Origin: SIG459 sp045638085
GTDB lineage: Bacteria > Bacillota > Clostridia > Oscillospirales > Oscillospiraceae
Direction of reading: 5' to 3'
Assembly (NCBI GenBank): GCA_045638085.1
Contig: JAZUAQ010000017.1
Location: 1 to 28,861, forward strand
Length of the DNA: 28,861 nucleotides
Shown: piece by piece, positions 21,163 through 28,861 of the stretch
Numbering within the stretch: position 1 is the stretch's first letter
Layout: each line of letters opens with the position of its first letter
Notes under the pieces: model-generated
Told to the model about the DNA's origin: nothing
What the model saw: the letters and a program-made list of their open reading frames with translations, nothing else
Databases searched by the model: none
Program-made: the position numbers and the translations under genes

Positions 21163-24100
21163 TTATTTAACCACCACATTTTCCTCGCCCAGGAGTTCCT
21201 TAAGTTCTCTGACAAGGGCGGGATGGACAAGGCAGGAGCAGCTGCGCTGCTTCTTTATATCCGCAAAATACTGGATCATGGTGTCCTTTCCTTCGAACAT
21301 CTGCAGTATTATCTCTATGCGCCGAAGCATTTTCTCATCGTCGCTTCTAAGCTTCAGATAAAGCTTCTTCTCTCTTCTGCCGCCGACATCGGCAAAAGAC
21401 GGAATTTCCGTCTCGGCAAGAGGACGGATGGTATCCACCATAAGCTGGGGTTCTTTGTCCTCGCGGACAGAGATGCGTCCCCGCACCGTTAAAGCGGCAT
21501 TATCCTTGATATAAACCTCGCCATTATCAAGGGCCTTCTGGAAGCAGATGAGCTCCATAAAGCCGCTGTCATCCTCCAGCATAACATAAGCCATCATTGA
21601 ATTATTCTTGGTGGTCCGGGTCTTATAGGAGCTTACCACACCGCATACGGTGGCGTACTGTCCGTCGGCATACTTGCCCTCTCCGGAGCCGCTTTCATGA
21701 GCCTCCAGAATGGTGCCTATCTTCACGGCGCCCATTTTCTTGGCCAGCTCTCTGTATTCGTCCATGGGGTGTCCGCTGAGATAAAGACCCGTCATCTCCC
21801 GCTCCATGCTCATCTTTTCGCGGAGGGAGAATTCGTCGGTTTCAGGCAGGCGCATAGGCTGGCTGCCAACGCCGCCCTCCTCCTCGCTCATGCCGAAGAG
21901 GTCAAACTGGCCTTCTATATTCTTTCTGCCCGCACTTGCAATGCCGTCAATAACGCTGTCCAGCACCTGCAAAAGAGCGCGGCGCTTATAGCCCAGACTA
22001 TCAAAAGCACCTGCACGGATAAGGCTTTCAATGGCGCGGCGGTTCATATCCTGGCCGTACATACGGCGGCAGAATTCATCAAAAGCGGTGAAGCGTCCGT
22101 TTCTCTCCCTCTCTCCCACGAGGGCGCGAACGAAGCCACGGCCAACATTTTTTACGGCGGCCATGCCAAAGCGCAGGTCGTTGCCCACAACGGAAAAGTC
22201 CGCGAATGATTCGTTCACATCGGGAGGCAGAAGCTTTATGCCAAGGTCGCGGCACTCATTTATATACTCGGCAACCTTGCTGCTGTTATCCAGAACGCTG
22301 GTGATGAGGGCGGCCATATACTCTCTGGGATAATGAGCCTTCATATAGGCGGTACGGTAGGCCACGATTGCGTAGCTGACCGCATGAGCTTTGTTGAAGG
22401 CATAGTTGGCGAAGTCCAGAATCTCGTCATAGATGCTGCCCGCCACGTCCTCGGATATGCCATTTGCAACGGCGCCGGGGATGTTGCGCTCGCTGTCGCC
22501 ATAGATGAAGGTCTTGCGTTCGCGGACAATCTCCGCTTCCTTCTTCTTGCTCATAGCGCGGCGAATCATATCCGCCTGCCCCAAAGAGAAGCCCGCAAGA
22601 CGGCGGCAAATTTCAATAACCTGCTCCTGATAGACTATGCAACCATAGGTAACACCCAGAATATCCTCCAACATTGGGTGCTTATAGCTTATCTTCTCAG
22701 GATTTGCGCTGCACTCAATGAAGCGGGGGATGGAGTCCATGGGACCCGGGCGGTAAAGAGCTATGATAGCGGTGATATCCTCAATGCTCTTAGGCTTGAG
22801 ACCGGTGCAGACGGCGGTGATGCCGCTGGATTCCAGCTGGAAAACGCCGCTTGTGCGGCCTGCCTGCAGCATTTCGAAAACCTTTTTGTCGTCCTCAGGA
22901 ACTTTTTCAATGTCAAAGTCCGGCTCTTTCGCGCTCACAAGCTTCACCGCATCGTCCAGCACGGTCAGGTTGCGCAGACCGAGAAAGTCCATCTTAAGGA
23001 GACCCAGTTCCTCAAGGGTAGTCATCTGATACTGGGTGACAACGGCTTCATCATTTTTCGCAAGAGGCACATATTCATAAACGGGGCGCTTGGTGATAAC
23101 AACGCCCGCTGCGTGAGTGGAGGCATGGCGGGGCATACCCTCAAGATCTCTTGCTGTGTCCACAAGAGCCTTTATCCTGCTCTCGCCCTCATAAAGCTCC
23201 TTGAGAGCTTTGGAAACCTGCAGTGACTCATTTATGGTGATATGAAGGGCATTGGGCACAGCTTTTGCAACCGCATCCGTCTCCGCGTAGCTTACGCCCA
23301 TAACGCGGCCAACATCGCGGATGGCGTTTTTCGCCGCCATAGTGCCGAAAGTAACAATCTGCGCCACATGGTCGGAGCCATACTTGCGGTTTACGTAGTC
23401 AATAACCTCTCCTCTGCGGCGGATGCAGAAGTCCATATCGATATCGGGCATGCTCACTCGCTCGGGATTGAGGAAGCGCTCGAAATAAAGGCTGTATTTA
23501 ACGGGGTCAACATCGGTGATGCCCAGGCAGTAGGATACAACGCTGCCTGCGGCGCTGCCGCGTCCCGGACCCACGGGAATGGCATTGCGCTTGGCATAGC
23601 CAACGAAGTCGGAAACTATGAGGAAGTAATCCACAAAGCCCATGCGCTCAATCATATTCAGCTCATAATCCAGCTGAGCATGAACCTGCATATTTGCCCC
23701 GTAGCGGCGCTCAAAGCCTTCCTCGCAGAGCTTGCGAAGGTAGGAAGCAGAGTCCGTCTCCCCTTCAGGGAGCTTGAATTCGGGCAGGTGATAATGGCCG
23801 AATTCGAAATCGAAGGCACACATATCTGCAATTTTTGCGGTGTTTTCAAGAGCTTCGGGATGCTCGGGCAGTATTGCCGCCATCTCCTCCTCGCTCTTCA
23901 GATAAAACTCCTCGCCCTGGAACTTCATTCTTCCCGGCTCGTCAAGATTTTTGCCCGTCTGTATGCAAAGAAGCACGTCCTGGCTGACAGCATCGCTCTT
24001 TTTTATATAATGTGCATCATTGGTAAGGACTATGGGGATGCCGGTTTCTTCGTTTATGCGAAGCAATCCGTTCATTGCGCGCTTTTCGTCTATATCCCCG

Positions 24101-24630
24101 TGGTCCTGAAGTTCAAGATAGAAATTGCCACGTCCGAAAAGCTCATCAAGCTCAATAGCTTTGGCTTTGGCCGCCTCATAGTCGCCGCGGAGCAGCTTTC
24201 GGGGAATTTCACCTGCAACGCAGCCGCTGAGGCAGACAAGTCCTTCGGCATGGTCGCGGAGAAGATCCCAGTCAATTCTGGGCTTCAGGTAAAAGCCCTC
24301 TGTGAAGCCCGCGGAAACAAGGTAGCAGAGGTTGCGGTAGCCGGTGGCATTTTTGCACAGAAGCACAAGGTGGCTGTAGTTTCCGTCGCTGCTGTGCTCT
24401 CTTCCGAAGCGGCTGGCAGGGGCAACATAAACCTCGCAGCCGATAATGGGCTTTACCCCGGCTTTCTGGGCAGCCTTATAGAAGGCCACAGCGCCGTACA
24501 TAACGCCGTGGTCGGTTATGGCAACGGCGCTCTGTCCCAGTTCCTTTGCCCGCTGGGGCAGCTGGGAAATTCGGCACGCACCGTCAAGAAGGCTGTATTC
24601 ACTATGCACATGAAGATGAACAAAAGCCAT
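21163..24630 (-). CDS. dnaE: DNA polymerase III alpha subunit
   Basis: The 1155-residue protein is the DnaE-type replicative polymerase subunit. The N-terminal PHP domain has HLHVHSEYSLLDG, AITDHGVMYG, IGCEVYV and LTNDAHY. The polymerase palm has GPGRGSAAGSVVSY and the catalytic Asp pair in MPDIDMDF, with a third Asp in LLKMDFLGLRNL. The tandem HhH region (FNKAHAVSYA onward) and a C-terminal OB fold (TVCGVVSSYKTRTTKNN) complete the order. Length is normal. AAAGGA precedes the ATG. It is the last gene of the hprK-murB-rapZ-whiA string, 49 nt after whiA. Many Firmicutes also carry polC elsewhere; this window cannot show that. Confidence 0.97.
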   Translation of the reverse strand: MAFVHLHVHSEYSLLDGACRISQLPQRAKELGQSAVAITDHGVMYGAVAFYKAAQKAGVKPIIGCEVYVAPASRFGREHSSDGNYSHLVLLCKNATGYRNLCYLVSAGFTEGFYLKPRIDWDLLRDHAEGLVCLSGCVAGEIPRKLLRGDYEAAKAKAIELDELFGRGNFYLELQDHGDIDEKRAMNGLLRINEETGIPIVLTNDAHYIKKSDAVSQDVLLCIQTGKNLDEPGRMKFQGEEFYLKSEEEMAAILPEHPEALENTAKIADMCAFDFEFGHYHLPEFKLPEGETDSASYLRKLCEEGFERRYGANMQVHAQLDYELNMIERMGFVDYFLIVSDFVGYAKRNAIPVGPGRGSAAGSVVSYCLGITDVDPVKYSLYFERFLNPERVSMPDIDMDFCIRRRGEVIDYVNRKYGSDHVAQIVTFGTMAAKNAIRDVGRVMGVSYAETDAVAKAVPNALHITINESLQVSKALKELYEGESRIKALVDTARDLEGMPRHASTHAAGVVITKRPVYEYVPLAKNDEAVVTQYQMTTLEELGLLKMDFLGLRNLTVLDDAVKLVSAKEPDFDIEKVPEDDKKVFEMLQAGRTSGVFQLESSGITAVCTGLKPKSIEDITAIIALYRPGPMDSIPRFIECSANPEKISYKHPMLEDILGVTYGCIVYQEQVIEICRRLAGFSLGQADMIRRAMSKKKEAEIVRERKTFIYGDSERNIPGAVANGISEDVAGSIYDEILDFANYAFNKAHAVSYAIVAYRTAYMKAHYPREYMAALITSVLDNSSKVAEYINECRDLGIKLLPPDVNESFADFSVVGNDLRFGMAAVKNVGRGFVRALVGERERNGRFTAFDEFCRRMYGQDMNRRAIESLIRAGAFDSLGYKRRALLQVLDSVIDGIASAGRKNIEGQFDLFGMSEEEGGVGSQPMRLPETDEFSLREKMSMEREMTGLYLSGHPMDEYRELAKKMGAVKIGTILEAHESGSGEGKYADGQYATVCGVVSSYKTRTTKNNSMMAYVMLEDDSGFMELICFQKALDNGEVYIKDNAALTVRGRISVREDKEPQLMVDTIRPLAETEIPSFADVGGRREKKLYLKLRSDDEKMLRRIEIILQMFEGKDTMIQYFADIKKQRSCSCLVHPALVRELKELLGEENVVVK

Positions 24631-24679
24631 TGGGGTTTTCCTTTCTTGGTTTGTTGCCCGGGTTTATCGCTCAGGATTT

Positions 24680-25579
24680 TTAGTCCTCGGGGTTATAAGC
24701 CATCAGCTTACGCAGTCGGTGGTTTATGCCGCTTTTGCTGACAGGAGGGTCGGAAAGCATTGCAAGGTCGCTGAGGCTGGCCTCGGGGTTTGCTATGCGG
24801 AGATATGCAACTTCCTGCAGGTCAGCGGGGAGATTATCAATGCCTATCTCCCTATCCAGAAAACGAATCTTCTCCAGCTGGGCAGAGGCGGCGGATACTA
24901 TTTTGTCCGCATTCGCGCTGTCGCAGTTGACCTTGCGGTTGATGGAGTTGCGCATATCCTTCTCCACCTTGGTCTCCATTATCTCCATAGCGGAGCCAAC
25001 GGCTCCAACAGTGGTGAAAAAGTCCTCTATTGCCTCGCTCTGCTTGAAATATATAATATAGTGTCCCGCGCGGGTGGTGTCGTGGGGACGGAAGCCCATC
25101 TCCAGCAGAAGGGAGTATGTCTCGCGGCTCACATTCATATGGTCGGTGACCAGCTCAAGATGGTAGCGTTTTTCGGGGTCGGTTATGCTGCCGCCCGCCA
25201 AAAATGCGCCTTTTATAAAGGCAATGCGGCAGCACTCATCCTCCAGCACACCCAGATTGATGTGGTGGACAAGGGTGTTTTTTGCGTCATAACCGTAGCG
25301 GTTGAAGATTTTCTCAATCTTGGCGCTGTCGTTCATTATGAGGATATACTTGCCCTTGTTTCCCTCGGAGGGAAGCACGTCAAAGCTCAGATTAAAGGCT
25401 TTTTTCCAAAGCTTGGGCAGATGCTGGGCGAACTCTTCGCTGCCTGTTATTATTTTTATTTCCGTGGCGGAAAAGGTGTTGGCGTACAAAAGCACACCGT
25501 AGGCCTCCGCTGCAGCGCAGCAATTTCGGCCAATGCCCGCGCGGCAGAGTTCTGCCTTTGCGTTGCCGGAAAAGGACAT
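24680..25579 (-). CDS. whiA: DNA-binding protein WhiA
   Basis: The 299-residue protein has the three WhiA parts: an N-terminal helical domain (SFSGNAKAELCR), a degenerate LAGLIDADG homing-endonuclease fold (FIKGAFLAGGSITDPEKRYHLE) with no nuclease residues, and a C-terminal HTH (SLSDLAMLSDPPVSKSGINH). WhiA is linked to sporulation control in Streptomyces and to division and chromosome segregation in Bacillus. GGAGG precedes the ATG, 14 nt after rapZ. In Bacillus, yvcK lies between rapZ and whiA, but here the two are adjacent. Confidence 0.96.
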   Translation of the reverse strand: MSFSGNAKAELCRAGIGRNCCAAAEAYGVLLYANTFSATEIKIITGSEEFAQHLPKLWKKAFNLSFDVLPSEGNKGKYILIMNDSAKIEKIFNRYGYDAKNTLVHHINLGVLEDECCRIAFIKGAFLAGGSITDPEKRYHLELVTDHMNVSRETYSLLLEMGFRPHDTTRAGHYIIYFKQSEAIEDFFTTVGAVGSAMEIMETKVEKDMRNSINRKVNCDSANADKIVSAASAQLEKIRFLDREIGIDNLPADLQEVAYLRIANPEASLSDLAMLSDPPVSKSGINHRLRKLMAYNPED

Positions 25580-25593
25580 ATTTTAATCCTCCA

Positions 25594-26451
25594 TCATTTG
25601 TCTATATCGCGGTGAATGTTTTCCGCGCTCTGTCCCAGAGAGCGGATAAGCTCCGTCAAAGCCTCGGCAACAGCCACGGAGCGGTGGCGGCCGCCTGTGC
25701 AGCCTACGGCAATGGTGAGGGTATGCTTTCCCTCCTCCACATACTGAGGCACAAGAAATGTTATAAGCTCGCCAAGTCTGCGGAGAAATTCCTTGGAGCT
25801 TTCATGGCGGAAGATGAAATCCCTGACCTCCATATCCAGACCCGTTTTTGTGCGAAGGTCGCTGTCATAGAAGGGGTTGGGAAGAAATCTAACGTCGAAA
25901 ACCATGTCCGCCTCAATAGGCAGGCCGTATTTGAAACCGAAGCTCATAACGTTCACCTGCAGAGGGCGCTTTGAGCTGTCGCCCACGAAAAGGCGATAAA
26001 TTTCCTTTTGAAGCATGCCCAGAGTGAGGTGGCTTGTATTGATGATGTAATCCGCTCTGTCTCTCAGAGGTCCCAGACGGGCGGCCTCCAGACGCACGGC
26101 GGATTCAACGCCCGAAACCTCCTGCTGGAGGGGGTGGGGGCGGCGGCTTTCCTTATAGCGCTTGACAACGGTTGCAATGTCCGCCTCAATGAAGAGGATA
26201 TGGTGGCTGCAGTCAACTCTTTCAAGGGCATCCAGTGCATCAAGCATGTCCTGCAGGCCGCCTCGGTCTCTTATGTCCGTGACAAGGGCAACCCTCTCAT
26301 AGCGTCCGCCCATTCCCAGACAAAACTCCGCAAATTTGGGCAGAAGCGCTGCGGGCAGATTGTCAACGCAATAAAAATTCAGATCTTCAAGGATGTCGGC
26401 AGCGCGGCTTTTTCCCGCGCCGGACATTCCGGACACAATCAAAATTTCCAT
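25594..26451 (-). CDS. rapZ: RNase adapter / nucleotide-binding protein RapZ (YvcJ)
   Basis: The 285-residue P-loop protein has Walker A GMSGAGKS (8-15), CVDNLPAALLPKF, the Walker B-like VALVTDIRD and the C-terminal GCTGGRHRSVAVAE pocket. In E. coli, RapZ binds GlcN6P and steers the small RNA GlmZ to RNase E. The Bacillus homologue YvcJ binds and hydrolyses nucleotides and its role is less clear. The ATG lies 14 nt after the murB stop, with GAGAG overlapping that stop, so coupling with murB is likely. The murB-rapZ neighbourhood ties it to UDP-GlcNAc and cell-wall metabolism. Confidence 0.95.
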   Translation of the reverse strand: MEILIVSGMSGAGKSRAADILEDLNFYCVDNLPAALLPKFAEFCLGMGGRYERVALVTDIRDRGGLQDMLDALDALERVDCSHHILFIEADIATVVKRYKESRRPHPLQQEVSGVESAVRLEAARLGPLRDRADYIINTSHLTLGMLQKEIYRLFVGDSSKRPLQVNVMSFGFKYGLPIEADMVFDVRFLPNPFYDSDLRTKTGLDMEVRDFIFRHESSKEFLRRLGELITFLVPQYVEEGKHTLTIAVGCTGGRHRSVAVAEALTELIRSLGQSAENIHRDIDK

Positions 26452-26465
26452 AAATCAGATATCTC

Positions 26466-27368
26466 TCAGCCTATTATTCTAACTTCCGCCTCCAGCATTG
26501 TGCCAAAGCGGCGGAAAACCTCTTCCTGAACCTTTTCCATAACTGCCTTAACATCGGCAAATGAGGCATTCCCCAGATTCACAACGAAGCCTGCATGCTT
26601 CTCGCTGACCTGAGCATCGCCAACGCGCAGACCCTTCAGGCCGCATTCATCTATCATCGCTGCAGCATAGCCTGTTGCGGGGCGCTTGAAAGTGCTTCCT
26701 GCAGAGGGCTTATCAAGGGGCTGGCTGCTCATTCGCTTCTCGCTGAGAAGCTTCATCTGAGCGGCAATTGCCTCCTTCTCGCCCTTTTCAAGCTTGATAT
26801 ATGCGCCGAGGATTATGCTTTCCTCTTCCTCAAAGCGGCTGTGGCGATAGCCAAAGCGGCAGTCTCTTGTTTCAAAAATGCTGCCTTCGCCATCCATATA
26901 GCGAACGCAGTAAACGATGTCCTTAAGCTCACCGCCGTAAGCACCTGCGTTCATCATAACTCCGCCGCCTATGCTGCCGGGGATGCCGTGGGCAAATTCC
27001 ATGCCGGCGAGACTTTCGCGCAGCGCCGCGGATGCCACGGAGGCCATTGTTGCGCCCGCCTGGGCATAGATGGTCTCTCCCTCAATTTTCACAGATGCGA
27101 GGCCTTCACCGATATGAAGAACAACGCCCTTTATGCCCTCGTCGCGGACTAGGATGTTGCTGCCCTTGCCTATAACGATGGGCCTGAGACCCATTTCGCG
27201 GAGGAGCGCATAGCTCTTTGCAAGCTGCTCCTCACCTTCGATTTCTACGAAAATTTCCGCAGGTCCTCCAACTTTGAAGGAGCTGTGGTTTTTCATAGGC
27301 TCATTTCGCAGTATTTTCAGCTGAGGCATAGCCTCGCTGAGGCTGCGGTATATAAAATCAAAATCCAT
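26466..27368 (-). CDS. murB: UDP-N-acetylenolpyruvoylglucosamine reductase
   Basis: The 300-residue flavoenzyme reduces enolpyruvyl-UDP-GlcNAc to UDP-MurNAc in peptidoglycan precursor synthesis. The FAD-binding half has NHSSFKVGGPAEIF, VIGKGSNILVRDEGIKG and GIPGSIGGGVMMNAGAYGGE. The catalytic parts include RFGYRHSRF, the active-site Ser in PSAGSTFKRP, and GLRVGDAQVSEKHAGFVVN. The short form without the extra loop is the type II enzyme usual in Firmicutes. The start follows hprK by 9 nt, with a GGAAG-type RBS in the end of hprK. Confidence 0.97.
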   Translation of the reverse strand: MDFDFIYRSLSEAMPQLKILRNEPMKNHSSFKVGGPAEIFVEIEGEEQLAKSYALLREMGLRPIVIGKGSNILVRDEGIKGVVLHIGEGLASVKIEGETIYAQAGATMASVASAALRESLAGMEFAHGIPGSIGGGVMMNAGAYGGELKDIVYCVRYMDGEGSIFETRDCRFGYRHSRFEEEESIILGAYIKLEKGEKEAIAAQMKLLSEKRMSSQPLDKPSAGSTFKRPATGYAAAMIDECGLKGLRVGDAQVSEKHAGFVVNLGNASFADVKAVMEKVQEEVFRRFGTMLEAEVRIIG

Positions 27369-27377
27369 AATTATTTC

Positions 27378-28310
27378 CTACTTCCTGTCAACCGCGTCAT
27401 CGTGCTTGCGCATAAATTCAAGAGCGGTGTTGTTGCCAAGGCGCTTCTGGCGGTTATTCATGGCGGCGACCTCAAGGATAATGGCCAGATTTCGGGCGGG
27501 CGCAACAGGGATTGTCACCATGGGGATATCCACACCCAGAATTGACGTAGTCTCCGTTTCAATGCCGAGGCGGTCATAGTATTTGTCGCCGTCCCAATGC
27601 TCGAAGTGTACCACGAGGTCAATGTTGCAATCGGGCAAAACCGCACCTATGCCATATAGTTTTCTGACATCTATAAGACCCAGACCTCGAAGCTCCATAA
27701 GATAACGTATCATCTCGGGGGCAGAGCCGGAAACCACATTGCGGTTCATGCGGCGTACTTCAACTGCGTCATCGGCAACAAGGCGGTGGCCGCGCTTAAC
27801 AAGTTCCAAAGCAGTCTCGCTCTTGCCTATGCCGCTTTCGCCGGTGATAAGCAGACCTTCGCCGTGAACCTGCACCAAAACGCCGTGCTTGGTCTCTCTG
27901 GGGGCGAGATGGGTTCGCAGGGTGTTGATTATCTGAGCAATAAATTCGTTGGTGGGAATATCTGTGCAGAGAAGGTTGGTGTCGTATTTGCGGGCGCAGT
28001 CAACAACGAAGCTGTTGGGGGGTATACGGCTGCAGATTATGACGGCAGCAACACGCTTGGCGAAGAAGGTATCCAGACTCTTTTCCATCTCTTCCTCGCT
28101 CAAAGTGCGAAGATATGCCAGCTCTGCCTTGCCTATAATCTGGATCATGGTGGGATCAAAATAATCGTAAAAACCCGCGAACTGCAGTGCAGGACGGGAT
28201 ACGTTGTAGTTGCTGATGATGCAGCTTTCAAAGTCCGCTGTTGCGTGGAGAATATTCAGCTCGTGTTCCTCGGCAATGAGCTTGAGTTTTACCTGATATC
28301 TTCTTTCCAT
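27378..28310 (-). CDS. hprK: HPr kinase/phosphorylase
   Basis: The 310-residue protein has the regulatory N-terminal domain and the C-terminal kinase with Walker A GESGIGKS (157-164), a catalytic His before it (RETKHGVLV), LVADDAVEVRR and the family signature MELRGLGLIDV. HprK phosphorylates or dephosphorylates Ser46 of HPr according to energy state, controlling carbon catabolite repression in Firmicutes. GGGAGGG precedes the ATG, and a good promoter lies 42 bp upstream. It heads the hprK-murB-rapZ-whiA-dnaE string. Confidence 0.96.
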   Translation of the reverse strand: MERRYQVKLKLIAEEHELNILHATADFESCIISNYNVSRPALQFAGFYDYFDPTMIQIIGKAELAYLRTLSEEEMEKSLDTFFAKRVAAVIICSRIPPNSFVVDCARKYDTNLLCTDIPTNEFIAQIINTLRTHLAPRETKHGVLVQVHGEGLLITGESGIGKSETALELVKRGHRLVADDAVEVRRMNRNVVSGSAPEMIRYLMELRGLGLIDVRKLYGIGAVLPDCNIDLVVHFEHWDGDKYYDRLGIETETTSILGVDIPMVTIPVAPARNLAIILEVAAMNNRQKRLGNNTALEFMRKHDDAVDRK

Positions 28311-28351
28311 GCTGTCCCTCCCACGAAAAATGCATAGTTTCTCATCATTAT

Positions 28352-28380
28352 ATTTTATACACTTGAGCGCATTTTGGCAA
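28352..28380 (-). promoter_or_regulatory. Promoter of the hprK operon
   Basis: On the minus strand, TTGCCA (28375-28380), a 17-bp spacer and TAAAAT (28352-28357), with 41 bp to the hprK ATG. It is divergent from the rpmB promoter. Confidence 0.72.
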
Positions 28381-28449
28381 TGTTTTTATTAATATTAGTG
28401 TGCAAAGCACATAAAAGAAAAAATTTTTGCATAAAATTAAAAATTTTTC

Positions 28450-28478
28450 TTGCTTTTGCATGTTCCTTCTGTTATTAT
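28450..28478 (+). promoter_or_regulatory. Promoter of rpmB with an upstream A/T tract
   Basis: TTGCTT (28450-28455), a 17-bp spacer and TATTAT (28473-28478). The bases just before the -35 (about 28421-28449) are nearly pure A/T with A- and T-runs, like an UP element of a strongly expressed ribosomal-protein gene. Confidence 0.65.
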
Positions 28479-28527
28479 AAATAAGCTGTTTAATCAGATT
28501 TATTTAAGCGAGGAGGTGCAGCATAAG

Positions 28528-28716
28528 ATGGCAAAGTGCGAATTTTGCGATAAGGGTGTTGCTTTCGGCATCCAGGTGAGCCATTCTCACAGACGCTCCA
28601 ACCGTACTTGGAAGCCCAACGACAAGCGCGTTAAGGTTATCGTAGACGGTACCCCCAAGCATGCCTACGCATGCACCGGTTGTCTGCGCAGCGGCAAGGT
28701 TACCCGCGCTGTGTGA
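28528..28716 (+). CDS. rpmB: 50S ribosomal protein L28 (zinc-type)
   Basis: The 62-residue protein starts at 28528 after AGGAGGTG; an in-frame ATG further upstream lies in the promoter and is rejected. It shows the L28 pattern MAKCEFCDKGVAFGIQVSHS, then RTWKPNDKRVKV and a basic tail ending KVTRAV. Two CxxC pairs (CEFC near the N-terminus and CTGC near the C-terminus) make it the C+ form that binds zinc; other bacteria may carry a cysteine-free paralogue under zinc limitation. It is a single-gene transcript with its own promoter and terminator. Confidence 0.97.
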   Translation: MAKCEFCDKGVAFGIQVSHSHRRSNRTWKPNDKRVKVIVDGTPKHAYACTGCLRSGKVTRAV

Positions 28717-28728
28717 TTGAAGAGAATT

Positions 28729-28756
28729 AAATCCCACCAAAATTGGTGGGATTTTT
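28729..28756 (+). terminator. Terminator of rpmB
   Basis: AAATCCCACC (28729-28738) and GGTGGGATTT (28745-28754) pair around AAAATT, followed by TTT on the plus strand, 12 nt after the stop. Confidence 0.9.
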
Positions 28757-28784
28757 TCGTTTAAAGATTTTTCCTTTAAAACTC

Positions 28785-28810
28785 AAATCCCCATCTTTCG
28801 ATGGGGATTT
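28785..28810 (-). terminator. Second hairpin, probable terminator of the gene converging on rpmB
   Basis: An 11-bp perfect stem (AAATCCCCATC / GATGGGGATTT) has a four-base loop. On the minus strand it is followed by TTTGAGTTTT. It fits a terminator for a minus-strand gene whose stop would be at 28826-28828. Confidence 0.6.
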
Positions 28811-28825
28811 ATTGTTATATGGATA

Positions 28826-28861
28826 TCAGATATAGCAAAGCTCACGGGCCGCACGGCGAAG
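28826..28861 (-). CDS. Possible C-terminal end of a minus-strand gene, unidentified
   Basis: A minus-strand frame entering at the window edge reads LRRAARELCYI and stops at 28826-28828, 15 nt before a terminator hairpin of the matching orientation. Eleven residues are too few to name a family. The main support is the stop-then-terminator spacing. Confidence 0.35.
   Translation of the reverse strand, partial: LRRAARELCYI

Noticed and set aside
28819..28861. A plus-strand gene start (MDIRYSKAHGPHGE) at the right edge
   Set aside because: The RBS is poor and no promoter is visible after the two hairpins; the minus-strand stop plus oriented terminator is a better reading, though neither is secure.
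1..28861. CRISPR arrays, phage genes, transposases, toxin-antitoxin pairs and rRNA genes
   Set aside because: None seen: no regularly spaced short repeats, no transposase, integrase or capsid-like proteins, and no rRNA sequence.

Overview
The window reads as a chromosome segment of an anaerobic, probably gut-associated Firmicute of class Clostridia; Oscillospirales (Ruminococcaceae/Oscillospiraceae-like) is my best guess. The reasons are the set hprK-murB-rapZ-whiA, the oxygen-sensitive class III ribonucleotide reductase nrdD/nrdG, a cysteine-rich (zinc-type) L28, strong Shine-Dalgarno sites, and structured intergenic repeats of a kind I remember from Faecalibacterium-like genomes. The family placement is inference; no 16S gene is present.

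Layout. 1-1009 (-): two overlapping LysR regulators, the second cut by the window edge. 1177-10654 (+): a solute-uptake and hydrolysis locus. It holds a ribose-class binding lipoprotein with three C-terminal repeats, a double-ABC ATPase, a permease, a tandem alpha/beta hydrolase, an uncharacterised lipoprotein and a metallo-beta-lactamase-fold hydrolase. 10655-11048: three terminator-type hairpins, a structured palindromic element joined to a partial copy of the tRNA-Ser 3' end, and an intact tRNA-Ser(GGA) with a consensus promoter. 11059-13507 (+): a conserved membrane protein and a DUF5052-like lipoprotein. 13550-16204: a TetR regulator (-) divergent from a three-gene operon (+) of a zinc-ribbon-less HypA-like protein, a cysteine-rich 2[4Fe-4S] protein and HypB, with a clear operator candidate between them. 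16242-20658 (-): nrdD, a terminator, then nrdG-trmN6-rsmI. 20700-21128: composite intergenic repeats. 21129-28380 (-): hprK-murB-rapZ-whiA-dnaE. 28450-28756 (+): rpmB with its promoter and terminator, facing the probable end of a minus-strand gene.

How the parts fit. The first locus looks like regulated import of a small polar ligand, perhaps esterified or conjugated, followed by cytoplasmic hydrolysis; the substrate cannot be read from the sequence. The most unusual cluster is TetR / HypA-like / Fe-S / HypB. It keeps the nickel-handling residues of HypA and HypB, but HypA has lost its zinc ribbon and there is no hydrogenase or hypCDEF nearby. It may be an undescribed metallocentre-assembly module. 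The minus-strand half is mostly housekeeping: dNTP synthesis, rRNA/tRNA methylation, peptidoglycan precursors, catabolite control and replication.

All calls are from reading the sequence and its translations. No database search or folding program was run.
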